Shown: one piece after another, positions 10,585-21,758 of the stretch
Layout of the letters: every line of letters begins with the position of its first letter
Numbering within the stretch: position 1 is the first letter of the stretch
The notes under the pieces: generated by a model
Database searches by the model: none
Told to the model about the DNA's origin: nothing
Seen by the model: the letters and a program-made list of their open reading frames with translations, nothing else
Program-made: the position numbers and the translations under genes
NCBI GenBank assembly: GCA_964017185.1
Contig: OZ024874.1
Span: 56,523,356-56,587,355 of the forward strand
DNA from: Rugalucina vietnamica
Taxonomy: Eukaryota; Mollusca; Bivalvia; Lucinida; Lucinidae
Length of the DNA stretch: 64,000 nucleotides
Direction: 5' to 3'

Positions 10585-11330
10585 TCTGTGATATAGTATT
10601 CTAGAAGTCTATATCTTCACAAGATTTTATCAGAGGGCATTCATATTTGTACATTAAGCGCCCTGTAGTATCGAGTTTTATTTCATTGCATCAGTTTTCT
10701 GAGTCCATTTCAGGGGGTGGGGATAGAGATCAAAAAATAGAACACTGCCAAAACTGTCTATTCTGTAGTATGTATAGTTCTGCAGATGTCTACACAGGGA
10801 TCCGATGCCATGGAATGAAAGCCAAAGGTCTACTATCTATGCTGAAGTATCAGCGCTTTCTGATGAGTGGTTGTCAAGATATGGACTTCTAGCAAACTTT
10901 ACCACATAAAAGACATTTTGAAGGTGTTCTAGATATTAACTTCCAGTCCCACCCTTTAGCCTGGACCCAGGAGCCCGAGCTATGAAATAAAAGCTTACTC
11001 TACAGGTATCTACGGTCCAAATAGGAATGCTTTCTGGTGAGTGGTTGTCAAGATCACGAAAAAAATGTCCATGGAAAGAATACCCCCATGAACCCCATTT
11101 TTATGTTGTAAAACTGGAGTATACAGGGGTATACCTATTTCTCTTATTTTCTAGAGGGTAGCCATTAGCCGTAGTATTGACCTCTCCATATGTTTTCAGT
11201 ATTCTGTCAATCATTTGACGTAATAAGGCTCCTTAGGGGTTTATGAAGGTGCTTTCTCATTTCTGTTTCTATACACGATATTGAATTCCCTTTCTTGGGC
11301 CTCACACTTCGAGGCTAGACTAGGCTAGTG
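10585..11330. repeat. Dispersed repeat remnants
   Basis: Contains two imperfect direct repeats around GCTTTCTGATGAGTGGTTGTCAAGAT (about 10855 and 11027), GGGTGGGG...GAG.TCAAAA segments like those at 39595, and an inverted Rep-H end at about 11045-11150. The 81-codon ORF at 10647 lies in this material and is not taken as a gene. Confidence 0.5.
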
Positions 11331-12814
11331 TTTGTCGGCCATTTTTTGTCACTTTCACTTCGATAAATAAATCTGTTTTCTTCACGCTAACAAGATCAGT
11401 ACATACGATGCTTATGATAAAATTAAACTGGAGATGTATTGTTTAATGATATTAACTAGGGTTGCTTAGTTTCAAATGTTTTTATATTATAATATTCGGA
11501 CGAACTCTCTCGTTGACCTATTTATCGGTTTTTATCGGAAAACGATCCATATGAAATTATGTTGTTTCCAATACAATGTTCTCTTTCACGTTCGCTGTCA
11601 TAGATAATTGACATGCGGTATCACGAGTTACCGGATTGGACCAAACTGTCCGAAACGAACCGATACTGTCCGGAACGGACATAGATAATATCAAAGCTAC
11701 AAAGCTAATCATGGGTCACCACATAGTAGCATGTGAAGAATTTTATGTACACAACAATATATATTGTGATTTACTTAGAACGCAAGAAAACCGCACCCGA
11801 ACCGGAATTCTTACAGTATTGATTTATGCTACATCACACGAAGCCACACAAAAATAAATGTATTGATATTTATCGAACTCTTAAAATGCAACCTTTTGTA
11901 ATTTCAAGTGGTGAAAAAATATCTAAATTGCTGTAGTGCAAAAGTTCACAAAAGATATATCAGATTGTAGGAAAAATTTTGGGGAATGCGGAAACTTTTG
12001 ATTCATTTCTTTGCTGTTTCAACTATGTGAATTTTTTAAGTTTTGAAAGTATGTTCACAGAAAACGTCAACTTGAAAATGTAACATGTCTACAGACATGT
12101 ATTATTTCACATTTTTGTCACGGAAAATAGAGTATATCTAGGTGAATGCCCGAGTTATTTTGCCAGTGTTATACAAAACAAACAGCAAAGGCAAAGTCTG
12201 GATCACACTAACCCTAACCAAGCCTCATGGATGAAGATTTATGGCGTTTCAGTTTAACCTCACTTTTAAGATTATACCATTTGGGTCACGTGCTAGCAGA
12301 TTTTGACCTTAGATTTAAATATTTATAGCACAGGTTTATAAAATTCAAACCATACTGGATTCACACTGCCCTTCCATTATTGCTTGATTATGTGATATTT
12401 AGTATTATTCTGATATTGGCCCTAGCAAAATCTAACTTTCATCATGTATTTCGAATCGTTGTGTTGAAACTCAGGGAATCTAATCAGGTTAGACACAAGC
12501 ACGCTATACAACTTTGGGTCACTCAGACAGCAAGAATAAAACTTTCTTTGCTGATGGAATTTTACATATGTTTGTTTGTTTCTTTTAAGTTTTAAAGGTC
12601 AAGTAAACAATTTTTAGACGTGGTGATGAAGCCATTCACGGTTTAACACAGAATCTGTTTTATTTGGTATCCAAATGCACTATACGTTACTAAAGGAATC
12701 ATTCTTCTTGTCAGTGTAGACTTCTATCACAATATCATATCATTTTAAACTTCCAAATTTCTATGAACACCTCCATATAGCATGTTACTAAGAACATGCT
12801 ATAATTTTCTTGTT

Positions 12815-12816
<2 letters not shown>
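11331..12816 (+). other. Intron sequence, no gene recognised
   Basis: AT-rich with several chance ORFs of 60-73 codons (11636, 12380). None has recognisable domains or matching splice sites. The segment lies inside the 9.3-kb intron between the 3791 and 13136 exons. Confidence 0.4.

Positions 12817-12853
<37 letters not shown>
12817..12853. repeat. Poly(T) tract
   Basis: 37 uninterrupted T residues, followed at once by a degenerate Rep-H half (AGAACCGCCCCGG ... TATCCACAATTAATG). Confidence 0.9.
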
Positions 12854-12854
<1 letters not shown>

Positions 12855-13005
12855 ATTGTGTGTACTCTTTAGAACCGCCCCGGTGTATCCACAATTAATG
12901 TTTTGAGCCAAAGTATTAAAATTTATCAAAATTTATCAAATGATATTTTTTTTAATTTTTCAGGTGAAAAAAATATATTGCATGGGCATGTTTTGGTAAT
13001 GTGTA
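12854..13005 (+). mobile_element. Rep-H MITE fragment
   Basis: Carries the Rep-H central block (TTAGAACCGCCCCGG), the TTTTGAGCC.AA.TATTAAAA arm, and the end TTGCATGGGCATGTTTTGGTAATG. Confidence 0.55.
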
Positions 13006-13135
13006 CTTCATGCAGTAGAGCTTAAAGTAATCATAGACTAGAGATAACGTGAGATATATTCAAATCGAATAAATGGGACCGTGAAGCAATTGAATAAATG
13101 GTCAGTAAATGATACAAAGTCTTACTGTTCTTCAG

Positions 13136-13399
13136 TTCAGCAGGTTCTGGAATCAACGCTACTACCAACAAATATTACGCTTAGTAGAAGAAAGTGGAGT
13201 TTCTTGAATCTCGGTGCAGTCCATTGCCTTAAACATCTTATAGAAAGTAACGAATATCTGGATATCTATTGCTTAAATGATCCAGAGTATCTGTCTGCAC
13301 GATACTTGGCCATATTAGATATTACAACCACAAAAACGGCGGGGTTCTTCGAACAACTTAATGCCAAGAACTGGTTCGTTTCAATACTTTCAGATAGAG
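13136..13399 (+). CDS. Host gene, exon upstream of the discoidin domain
   Basis: A 264-nt exon with a good acceptor (ACTGTTCTTCAG) and donor (GATAGAG|GTAATTTG). It is open throughout and starts and ends in phase 1. The 88 residues include RRKWSFLNLGAVHCLKHLIE, then a second Cys in DIYCLNDPEYLSARYLAILD, and end ...WFVSILSDR. The WSFLNLGAVHC and ARYLAILD pieces look like the strands of a galactose-binding-like beta sandwich, a weak resemblance only. The final G joins AT of the next exon to make Asp in phase. This argues strongly that this exon and the discoidin exons belong to one transcript. Confidence 0.72.
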
Positions 13400-13544
13400 G
13401 TAATTTGAATCTTTAATTCTAACAAAAAGATCACTATATCATTCAACGCGTTCACTTTCTTAAAATGAGTTTAAACCTGAACACAATCACATTAAATCTT
13501 TTTGCAATTGTCAGTGTGGCAGAGTGTTTAAGAGCCGCTGATAT
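13400..13544 (+). other. Start of the 1.8-kb intron
   Basis: Short unique intron sequence between the 13136 exon donor and the Rep-H element. Confidence 0.5.
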
Positions 13545-13885
13545 TACAGTACGAAAACTTGCCCATGCAATAAACAAAGATTTTTTTAGCTTTAAAAATT
13601 GAACATTTTCAGCTGAAAAAGTTTGATATTTTTTCTTATTTTTGCTCAAAACATAGATTGTGGGTACACCTTAGAACCGCCTCGCCGAGGCGGTTCTAGC
13701 GAGTACCCACAAAAATTGTAGGTACACGTTAGAACCGCCTCGCCGAGGCGGTTCTAATGAGTACCCACAATCTATGTTTTGGAGCAAAAATAAGAAAAAT
13801 AGGTATACCCCTGCATACCCCAGTTTACCTATATAAAAGTGGGGTTTCAGGGGGTATACTTTGCACGGACATGTTTTCCTGATGA
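13545..13885. mobile_element. Rep-H MITE, complete-looking, with twin palindromes
   Basis: Ends with imperfect inverted repeats (ACGAAAACTTGCCCATGCAA on the left, TTGCACGGACATGTTTTCCT on the right). Inside are two identical 27-bp palindromes at 13672-13698 and 13730-13756. Each has arms TAGAACCGCCTCG around a single central C. Both are enclosed by larger arms (TAGATTGTGGGTAC and its complement). Relatives occur at 3190, 6887, 11045 and 12854. I see no coding capacity; it is presumably mobilised by another element's transposase. Confidence 0.7.
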
Positions 13886-14067
13886 TTCGATCATTTCACC
13901 GCTTTCGAGCCCCACACGGGGCATAATGTGAGACAAGCCAAGTTCTGCTTGCGGGTGTGCAAGATGGTTTTTCTCTGGGGTCTCCCGTTTTCGCCCCACG
14001 TACTGATTGGCCTGTCTTATATGAGCTGAAATAATCTTGAAAGGGACGTAAAACTGATTAAAAAAGT
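13886..14067 (+). mobile_element. tRNA-derived SINE, copy 3
   Basis: Same SINE family as 5614, now on the + strand. It has TTTCGAGCCCCACACGGGGC around box B, GACAAGCCAAGTTCTGCTTG, GGGACGTAAAACTG and a short A-rich end. The box A half is missing; it abuts Rep-H. Confidence 0.75.
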
Positions 14068-14224
14068 CTATACAATGTTTACGCATTTTAGATTATACAG
14101 AAACTGTAAAACGATTTAACGACGTCGACGATAACACAGCCATTGTCCCGCCACAAACCCCGAGGTGGGGTTACAAACGTGTACTGTAACCCAGCATTTT
14201 TTTCGCCCCTATTCATTTTCGCGT

Positions 14225-14267
<43 letters not shown>

Positions 14268-14604
14268 TTACCCGGGACAATTTCGCGGTATTATCCCGAA
14301 TTACAAAATCCATAAAAATGATTCCGCGATTTCATTGTGTCATGAATCCTGATGATAACCATTAATATTTGATGTCTTTAAAATTGTCCATAACAACTCT
14401 GCTTACTTTAGTTCATGGAAAATTTAAGAAAAGTATGTAGGTTTTGCCTTGCTGACCCTGTCCCCCCCTTGACCCGGGATGGCACTTTGATATGATGGGT
14501 GAATGTAAAAAAAAAAAAAAAAATACACTGACGAAAGGACTTGGTGAGGGGAGAACACACCTAGAAACAAATGATAAAATTGTAAATTAGAGTTTCTTCT
14601 ACTG
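14068..14604. other. Intron sequence with a long poly(T) tract
   Basis: Poly(T) of 41 bases at 14226-14266 and poly(A) at 14508-14523. The overlapping ORFs of mostly Phe are translations of the T tract. No gene is supported. Confidence 0.5.
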
Positions 14605-14837
14605 ACTGATAGATGGGTGCAGTCAATGCAGAAATTGAACATTTATTGTAAGAATGTATTACTAACATAATAAATCCCGGTTGTTTCGTTTTTGCAAGCA
14701 TGTCAATGTTATTGTGATGGAAGCACTATATGTTCACGGGGCGGAAGTTTTTGCAAAAACGAAATAACCTAGATTACTTAGGTTACTTTCATTCAATAAA
14801 TGTTCAATTTCTGCATTGACTGCGCCTATCTATCAGT
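14605..14837. mobile_element. MITE with 44-bp terminal inverted repeats, copy 1
   Basis: The left end ACTGATAGATGGGTGCAGTC continues for 44 bp; the right end is its near-perfect reverse complement ending ...GACTGCGCCTATCTATCAGT. It is 233 bp long with no ORF. A second copy at 23173-23540 has been split by a Rep-A insertion. Confidence 0.85.
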
Positions 14838-15203
14838 CAATAGAGTAAACTCTATACGAGAAAACTCATCTCAACTTCGGACAGAATGTCATTGTGCGTC
14901 ACCCATTCCGTACCGCGTGTTTCTCAGCGGTGATATCGGTCACTGTAGGAAAAAACAACGCATGCATTCCTCTTAATACTAGGAAAGCGGAAAATGGCAA
15001 ACACCTTTGATGCGTGATGCATAAATCCGTCAGCTTTTGACAAAGGAAATGCAACGAAGCTAGTCGGGAAATAAAGAAAACCAAATAATTCATACGACAG
15101 TCGTGGAGTTTTACCATATATACAATTGATATCATACGACAGTCGTGGAGTTTGATCTCTTTTACCATATATACAATTGATATGTGCACATATCTTTCTA
15201 TAG
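14838..15203 (+). other. Intron end with a direct duplication before the acceptor
   Basis: A unit of about 42 bp (CATACGACAGTCGTGGAGTT...ACAATTGATAT) occurs twice, at about 15091-15133 and 15134-15182. The second has an 8-bp insert. It stops about 20 bp upstream of the acceptor of the 15204 exon. Before that, unremarkable sequence related to 29225. Confidence 0.6.
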
Positions 15204-15358
15204 ATCCAAAGCACTGTCACCAGAGTCTTGGATTGTGGGATGGCTATATTGAAGAATTTCAAGTAAGAAGCGAATTAGTGCTAAATCATAAAGTGCATGG
15301 TTGGATTGGTGATAGTGTATGGTGTACCGAATCACATTCCAGGACTGATTACATAGAG
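15204..15358 (+). CDS. Host gene, discoidin (F5/8 type C) domain exon 1 of 3
   Basis: Acceptor TATCTTTCTATAG, donor ATAGAG|GTAAATG. It starts in phase 1 and ends in phase 0. It encodes DPKHCHQSLGLWDGYIEEFQ, then a stretch ending GDSVWCTESHSRTDYIE. This matches the start of an F5/8 C domain: the Cys before LG, the D/G-x-I segment that leads to the spike loops, a W near the middle, and the beginning of the W-I-x-V-D-L strand. F5/8 C domains are extracellular beta barrels that bind phospholipids, sugars or protein partners. The matching Cys is in the 44026 exon. No stop or frameshift. Confidence 0.8.
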
Positions 15359-15381
15359 GTAAATGAAACGCATTTCATGAA

Positions 15382-15505
15382 AAAAGGTAAAAGAAGGCAA
15401 TGATCAGGAAAAGGTGCAGTCAGACAGAAATTCCAACTCCAGAAGCCGAGGTGGGAAAAATTAAATTAACAATCAGGTACTTATACTAAGAAAACACATG
15501 AAACA
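15382..15505 (-). mobile_element. Rep-A retroelement 3' fragment, copy 5
   Basis: About 120 bp of the Rep-A 3' end in antisense orientation, beginning only 24 bp inside the intron that follows the 15204 exon. Confidence 0.75.
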
Positions 15506-15838
15506 TGTTTCTGGGTTCTTGAGCTGGTTTACACAAAATCTGTGCTGAAGAACTACAGTTTGGCTATAGCTTAAAAATGAAAACGTGAATCCTACATGTT
15601 GTAAATTTATATCAAGTATTGCTCATCTGAAAACCATAATATGTCTACAATTTTTGTTCTCTGACTTATCAAGATTTACATATATATATAATATATATAA
15701 TACTATATTAAGATATTTAAAATATGCATGCAAATTCAATAACTCAATAATGTGTCTGCATATATCATCTATCAGGTGTCTGTCTACAAATATATTTCTA
15801 AAATATCCAATGTTTGTACTTTTTCCTATTGAAACGAC
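15506..15838 (+). other. Intron sequence, AT-rich
   Basis: Low-complexity TATATA sequence with chance ORFs on both strands. Nothing else seen. Confidence 0.45.
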
Positions 15839-16730
15839 TACGAGGGTCATTCAATAAGTAATGCAATATTGACCATAATGTTTTGTTTGAACACATTATT
15901 AAAGTTTGATTGAGTTTTCTTGAAACATAAATTCAATTTGCCCTCTGCGAGACAATTCAACACCTAGTCACATGCTTGACTTCCTGTTGCCTAGCAACGA
16001 CAGAACACGTGGAAAAGACACTTGGCCACGACTCTTAGTACTGTTGTCATGGTGACAGGAAAACCAAATTAAACATGTTCACTTTATTTTCTTACACCGA
16101 ACTTAAAATAGTTGCAGTTAGTGTTCAAGATAATGTAGTCTGATTGATATATTTTAAATGACACCCAATCAAAGTTCAAAAAATGACTAAAATTTCTCGT
16201 TTGAAGGATGAAAAATTGGGGTAGAGATACAATTTCTGCTACCAGTTGACATCTAGTTTGTTTAATCGAACATTAATACGCCTATTTGTTTCTGTCATCG
16301 ACGCTTCGTACACTACTTGCTATAAAATGCAATTCTCATCTAACATATTTCGTTGCCTAGCAACCAAAATCTATGTAAAGTGCATTAAACCGAAATCGCA
16401 TACGTTCTGGCGTTGCTAAGCAACAGTTGACACGCGTGGGGCTGTATTTACATAGCAATTGCCTAGAAAGTTCTGGCTATGGTGACATTACACAAGCATG
16501 TCAATAGATAACTATTTAAAACACCATCAAAGAAATACCAAAGCTTTATGTTTATTTATTTGATTTTTGAAAAGCGGTTTTCGCGGCCACGACACCTTAG
16601 CTGCCATTTTATGGTTGCTAAGCAACATACGATGTATGGTCTGATTTAGTTGATGTTTATTTTCCTGAATGCAGATTGCATCAAACTTTCAGAAATTAAA
16701 AACATTCCCTATGTCAGATAAAAATACACA
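15839..16730. mobile_element. Possible mariner-type element end and X-box-rich region
   Basis: Begins with TACGAGGGTCATTCAATAAG, which resembles a mariner-family terminal repeat. No matching right end was found, so the limit is uncertain. Four perfect RFX X-box palindromes lie inside: GTTGCCTAGCAAC at 15986 and 16352, GTTGCTAAGCAAC at 16412 and 16614. A fifth related site is GTTGTCATGGTGAC at 16043. No ORF of note. Confidence 0.45.
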
Positions 16731-17187
16731 ACCAGAAGACCATTGGTCCTGAGAACGCTCACCTGAAGCCTGATCCTGGAGTATTAAGTCATCATGAAAT
16801 GACCTTGACCTTGAATACTCACACACCTTTATTGAATTCATAAGTTGTCTGCATCTGCAAAGTGTCAGGTCTCAGGCTGCAATAGTTTCCAAACCCAGTG
16901 ATTTATGAGAAAACCATAATTTTAATTTTGATATTTAAATGACTTTGGGTCAAGGTCAAGAAATGACCTTGGCCTTCATTAATTACTTACCTTAATTGAC
17001 TCCATTGGTTGTCTGCATCTAGCAACTTCCAGGTCTCAGACTGCAACAGTTTCCAAAATATACATTGTTTTCGCCTTTTCCCACGTAAAAGCCTATGTTT
17101 CCAAAATTGACCTTGCCGTAAAATAGGTCAAGGTCATCCTATGGTCATCATTTGATCAAACTATGATGGGCTGTAGTCCCAAATGCT

Positions 17188-18171
17188 ACTTACCTTATGA
17201 CTGCAATATTAATCATGGGGAAATATTTTTCATACCTTACTGCATGCGCGGTGTCTAGGGCAGTTATGCAGGTAGAGAAAATACTTTCACACCTGCCTGG
17301 AGGTAAGGAAAGTACTTTCCTTACCCCCAGATCGGTGGTGAAAGTGACTTTCCTACCTTCTGACGGCTGATGAATAAAAATGCACTAAAGCGTGGGCATG
17401 CCATTCCGATGCAGACTTCACCAACGTAACTGCTTTTATTTCCTTGCAAAAAGCTACGTCATCAACAAGTGTTGAAACAAGGAACTTACCATGACCAGTG
17501 CACATGGATATCGATTGCTGTGCACTGATCGGACTGGGAAGTTACAATGAGCTGAGAGAATTGGTTTCTGGTTCTTATATTATTGTTAGTGGGTTATTGT
17601 TGTTAAAGTGCAAGAACAATGAACCAGAAACCAATTTCACACATTTTTGCATTGCGATTATGTTTATGATAAACGACCAGCTGTATCCCTTAAATACAGT
17701 TGGGCATTTGTACACTGGTCCCCTAACTTACTATGGGGATTTTAGAAAGTTAGGTTCATTGGTTTCAAACCTTGCATTACAAACCTACACACGCTATATA
17801 TACTTATCTGAAAATCATTACGAAATGGTATTACGTTTTAGCATATAAAAGAAAAGGTAATTTATATTTGCTCTCCCAGTTTGTTAACTGTTTCAATAAA
17901 AGATAATTTCTATTGCTGATTAAACAATTGGAGAAAAAAACGGTCATTACAAAAAAAAAAGTTTCAAAATGTTTTAATGCACAAGGGAAGATACTCCATT
18001 CTGATCTATTTTTGACAAAAGCGACGCGGTAGACTTAACAAGCCTCCTCGTTTTGCACGTGCAGTGTTCGGTCAATAGTTACACCGCGAGAAAAGTCACT
18101 TTACTGGTGTTCATTATCGCTGTGTAGACCTTAAAAACTAAAATTTCACTCAGTGGGGTCATAAGGTAAGT
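17188..18171. mobile_element. Transposon with perfect 14-bp terminal inverted repeats inside Rep-F
   Basis: ACTTACCTTATGAC at 17188-17201 and its exact complement GTCATAAGGTAAGT at 18158-18171. It interrupts Rep-F between AAATGCTAC and TACATACC, compared with the uninterrupted sequence near 18780. It contains a 116-codon ORF (17498-17848) without recognised domains and an internal hairpin around GGTTTCTGGTTC (17558/17619). Probably non-autonomous. Confidence 0.65.
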
Positions 18172-18323
18172 TAATTACCCGCTTCGCGACAGGTGGGCAT
18201 GATATTTTCCTGACCTGTCCCGCCAAAAGCATGCATCTCGAGCCCTTCGGGCTCTCGGTGCATGCTTTTGGCTGGACAGGTCAGGAAAATATCATACCCA
18301 CCAGTCGCTCAGCGGGTAATTAC
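18170..18323. repeat. Long foldback hairpin, about 75-bp arms
   Basis: GTTAATTACCCGC at the left pairs with GCGGGTAATTAC at the right. The arms continue through GACAGGTGGGCATGATATTT, CCTGACCTGTCC and AAAAGCATGCA with few mismatches, and close on GAGCCCTTCGGGCTC. It directly abuts the 14-bp-TIR element and both occupy the same Rep-F break, so they may be one composite insertion. Confidence 0.8.
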
Positions 18324-19100
18324 TACATACCAAGTTTCGCGAAAATTGGCCTGCCGGTTCTGGAGAAGAAAATTTTTGAGTGGTTTTTACCATATATGGC
18401 GTGGCGGCCATCTTGGTAATGTGACCTGGATTTCGCGATCAAACCTTCGTCTCCCCTACCCATGGATGCTCCACATAAAATTTCACTTTGATTGGTCCAG
18501 CAGTTTCAGAGAAGAAGATCTTTGAACAGTGTGTATGGACGACAGACTGGCCAAGGTCAAGAGATGACCTTGACCTATATTAATCACATACCTTCATTTA
18601 CTCCATTAGTTGTTTGCATCTACCACTTTTCAAGCATCAGGCTGCAATAGTTTTCAAAAATTCCATAGTTTTCACTTTTTCCCATGTAAAAGCCTATGTT
18701 CCCAAAATTGACCTTGCCGTAAAATATGTCAAGGTCATCCTAGGGTCATCATTTTATCAAACTATGATGGGCTGAAGTCCCTCATACTACATACCAAGTT
18801 TCGTGGAAATCGGCCCACCGGTTCTGGAGAAGAAGATTTTTGAAGGGTTTTTACCATATATGGGCGTGGCGGCCATCTTGGTCATGTGACCTGGATTTCG
18901 CGATCAAACTTGAAATGCCACTATCCAAGGAGGCTCCACATAAAATTTCAACTAGATCGGCTAAGCGGTTTTAGAGAAGAAGATCTTTGAAATTGTGGAC
19001 GACGACGACGGACGGACGGACGGACGGACGACGACGGACGGACGCCGGATCCTGGCCATCCTATTAGCTCACCTTGTGAGCCTTCGGCTCAGATGAGCTA

Positions 19101-19489
19101 AAAATACGCTACATATTGCATTACATTTTGAATGACCTAGTACGTATGTGACCAATTTTAACCATGCCTTAAAATAGGCCAAGCTCAATCCAAGACCATG
19201 ACTTAAACACGCGATGACTGTCAGACTTCCCGATGCTACATACTGTACCAAGTTCCAGCGAACGCCGGGTTTCTGCCTATTCTAGAGCTTGACAGCTCAT
19301 GTGAACTTAAATACAAATTAAAACATGAAAATCTCTTAAAATAACGTCTTACTAAGGTCTGGATGACTATATTAGCGAAAATTAAAGGCTGCCCATTTTT
19401 CTACAGGCATTTTTATATCTAACATAATTCTTACATGATAAGACCATTGTATTAGGATTAAAATTAGCTTAAACATTTACTTGTAATAC
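19101..19489 (+). other. Intron sequence, nothing recognised
   Basis: Some relics of Rep-F-like text (GACCTAGT, CCAAGTTCCAGCGAA) but no complete feature. Confidence 0.4.
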
Positions 19490-19748
19490 TGAGCCTAGAA
19501 TAATAATCCACCCTTAAACTTAAGGAAGACCTTAGTTAAAGTGACAAATTTCGTCTCGATATTTTACCGTTAAAATAAATTACTGTTTTTACAAACATAT
19601 ACAGATGTATAAAATAAAATGCCATTTACATACCAATTCCAATAAGTTTGATTTTAGTAAATTTTAAATGTATCTTTTTGGATGCTAAAGTTCGTCACCT
19701 TAACTAAGGTCTTCCTTAACTTTAAGGGAGGATTGTAATTCTGGGCCC
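19490..19748. mobile_element. Foldback MITE with about 54-bp inverted repeats
   Basis: The left arm GAGCCTAGAATAATAATCCA continues to AGGAAGACCTTAGTTAA. The right arm is the near complement, ending GGAGGATTGTAATTCTGGGC. 259 bp long with an AT-rich centre and no ORF. Confidence 0.8.
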
Positions 19749-20745
19749 TGCTTCACACACATGGAGTGAGCATGAAAGACTATACATTGTAATTATGGAC
19801 ATATCAACGGCGTTCCATACAAAATGCATTTTTATCGGAATGCTATTTGCATCGCATTTCTTATATACAGTAATGCTATATCAAGCACTATTCAGGCTAC
19901 CAGTAGGTAACAATTCAGCCGTATACCGCTCGGGTGCTATTTTTCTGTAATATTGCATGATACGCGATTTCAGTTCCCTAACTAAAACACATTTCTTGCC
20001 TAATCTGAGATGTACTCTTACTTGTAAATACACCATACATTGACAAAAAGTCAGGGATTATCTCAAGATAATTCATCTTATCGATGCACTTGAAACACTT
20101 TCATTTATCCAACCTATTCAGTTGTAAATAAAAAGTGTTTGTGCGTTCGTTTGTTCCCTCGTTCGTTTGTTTGTTTGCTAGTTTTAAGGTCATATCGGGA
20201 CTGTCAGTTATCCTTACTCTATCATCCGAGGAGGAAAGATTTCTATACAAATATAATTAGTGACGGAGTTATTCAACGCTACAACAAAACAAGTCAAAAA
20301 GAAAAAAATGTATTTTACATACAAAACACAATCTAATGCTTCCTTAGCGATAGCTTGTACCTGACCAGCGCATTTGAGCTCCTTTTCATTAATTGTGTAA
20401 TATTTTGTGTCCCAGTGGTAATATAAGAAGATCAGAGCAAAACACAGAGGCCAGAAATCTGCTTCATTGTGTCGAAGACTTCATGATGTGCTTCATCTGT
20501 CACCATAAGCGTTTGTTAACATGACAGGACAATTGTTGACAGGGACGTTAACAAACTACCAAATTATACACCGATAATTTTAATACGAAAAGCCGAGATC
20601 TCACTTACTGTAGGGCACTACTGACAATCACGTGGTATTGTTTAGTTACATACAAACTGATAAATGATTGCAGACACACACTGTAATTGAGACAGACGTT
20701 ATGGTAAGATAATCGAGTTTTCTCCTATAGTGTGTACCCTACTGA
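19749..20745 (+). other. Intron sequence, nothing recognised
   Basis: Apart from a short palindromic pair GTTTGTTAAC / GTTAACAAAC around 20510-20560, no repeats, ends or credible exons were found. Confidence 0.4.
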
Positions 20746-21758
20746 ACCAGAGGACCAATAGTCCTGTAAACGCTCACCTGAGATCAGTTATATATACATG
20801 TACCAATAAACATGTTTGAATATTACGGAAAATAGCGCCAAAAAAGGGGTTAGATGAAGTCCTGGGGCCAGTTTTTTCTTCAGAATAATTAATATCCTGT
20901 CCTTTTACCACTTTCCTGCAAGATTTTCCCTTCAAACTACATTGTAACAGTTTTATCCATTCAAATGCACAGGCGACCCATGTTGACCTGGTCCTAGGTC
21001 AGGTCAAGGTCATCACAGGGTCATGATTTTTATATACATTGTAGTACTTGTGTCATCGATGCTTCATGCCCAGTTTCGTTGAAATCGGTCAACCAATTCC
21101 GGAGAAAAAGATTTTTGAAGGGTTTTAATATACATGTATATGGGCATGGCGGCATTCTTGGTCATGTGACCTGGATTATTTATATACACATTGATTCCCC
21201 TTTCTTATAGATGCTTCATATGAAATTTGGCTTTGATTGGCCAAGTGGTTTTAGAAGCGATCTTTGAAATTGTGGGGGCACATGAGCCCCTATGGGCCCA
21301 TATTTTTCATTAATATTCAGTCCTACTGCCCATTTCCTGAAAGATGTTCCCTTTAAGTGACATTATAAAAGTTTTCCCCATTCAAATGCATTGGTGACCT
21401 ATGTTGAGCTTGTCATAAAATAGGTCAAGGTCATCACAGGATCATGATTTATATACACATTGTAGTACTTGAGTCATCCATACTTCATGCCAATTTTCGT
21501 TGAAATCGGTTCTCCAGTTCTGGAGAGTATTTTTAAAGGTTTTTACCATATATTGGTGTGGCGGGAATCTTGATTATGTAACCTGGATTATTAATATGGT
21601 TCCCTCTTCCTATAGATGCCTTGTATAAAATTAGGCTTTGATTGGCCAAGCCGTTTCAGAAGAGATCTTTGAAATTGTGGACAGACGGACGACGGACGGA
21701 CCTCGGATCATGGGCATCCTTTAAGCTCACATTGTGAGCCTAATGGCTCAGGTGAGCT
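20746..21758 (+). repeat. Rep-F dispersed repeat, copy 2
   Basis: Complete from CCAGAGGACCAATAGTCCTG to the closing AGCTCACATTGTGAGCC...GGCTCAGGTGAGCT. Both internal halves have degraded regulatory-like blocks (CCATATATTGG, GGCATTCTTGG) and it has decayed more than copies 1 and 3. Confidence 0.8.

Larger units (their letters stand above)
16731..19100 (+). repeat. Rep-F dispersed repeat, copy 1 (interrupted)
   Basis: Opens with CCAGAAGACCATTGGTCCTG and GCTCACCTGA, and closes with the hairpin AGCTCACCTTGTGAGCCTTC...GGCTCAGATGAGCT. Inside are two diverged tandem halves. Each has GACCTTGACC stretches, GGTTCTGGAGAAGAAGATTTTT and the block CCATATATGG..GTGGCGGCCATCTTGGTCATGTGAC. A 1.1-kb insertion (17188-18323) splits the first half. 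A GGAC/GACG tract at 18997-19044 precedes the end. Confidence 0.8.

Noticed and set aside
10647-10892. 81-codon ORF with several Cys
   Set aside because: It lies in repeated sequence (parts recur at about 11027), has no matching splice sites and breaks the host-gene phase.
17498-17848. 116-codon ORF
   Set aside because: Contained in the 14-bp-TIR element, built partly on its internal hairpin, with no recognisable domain.
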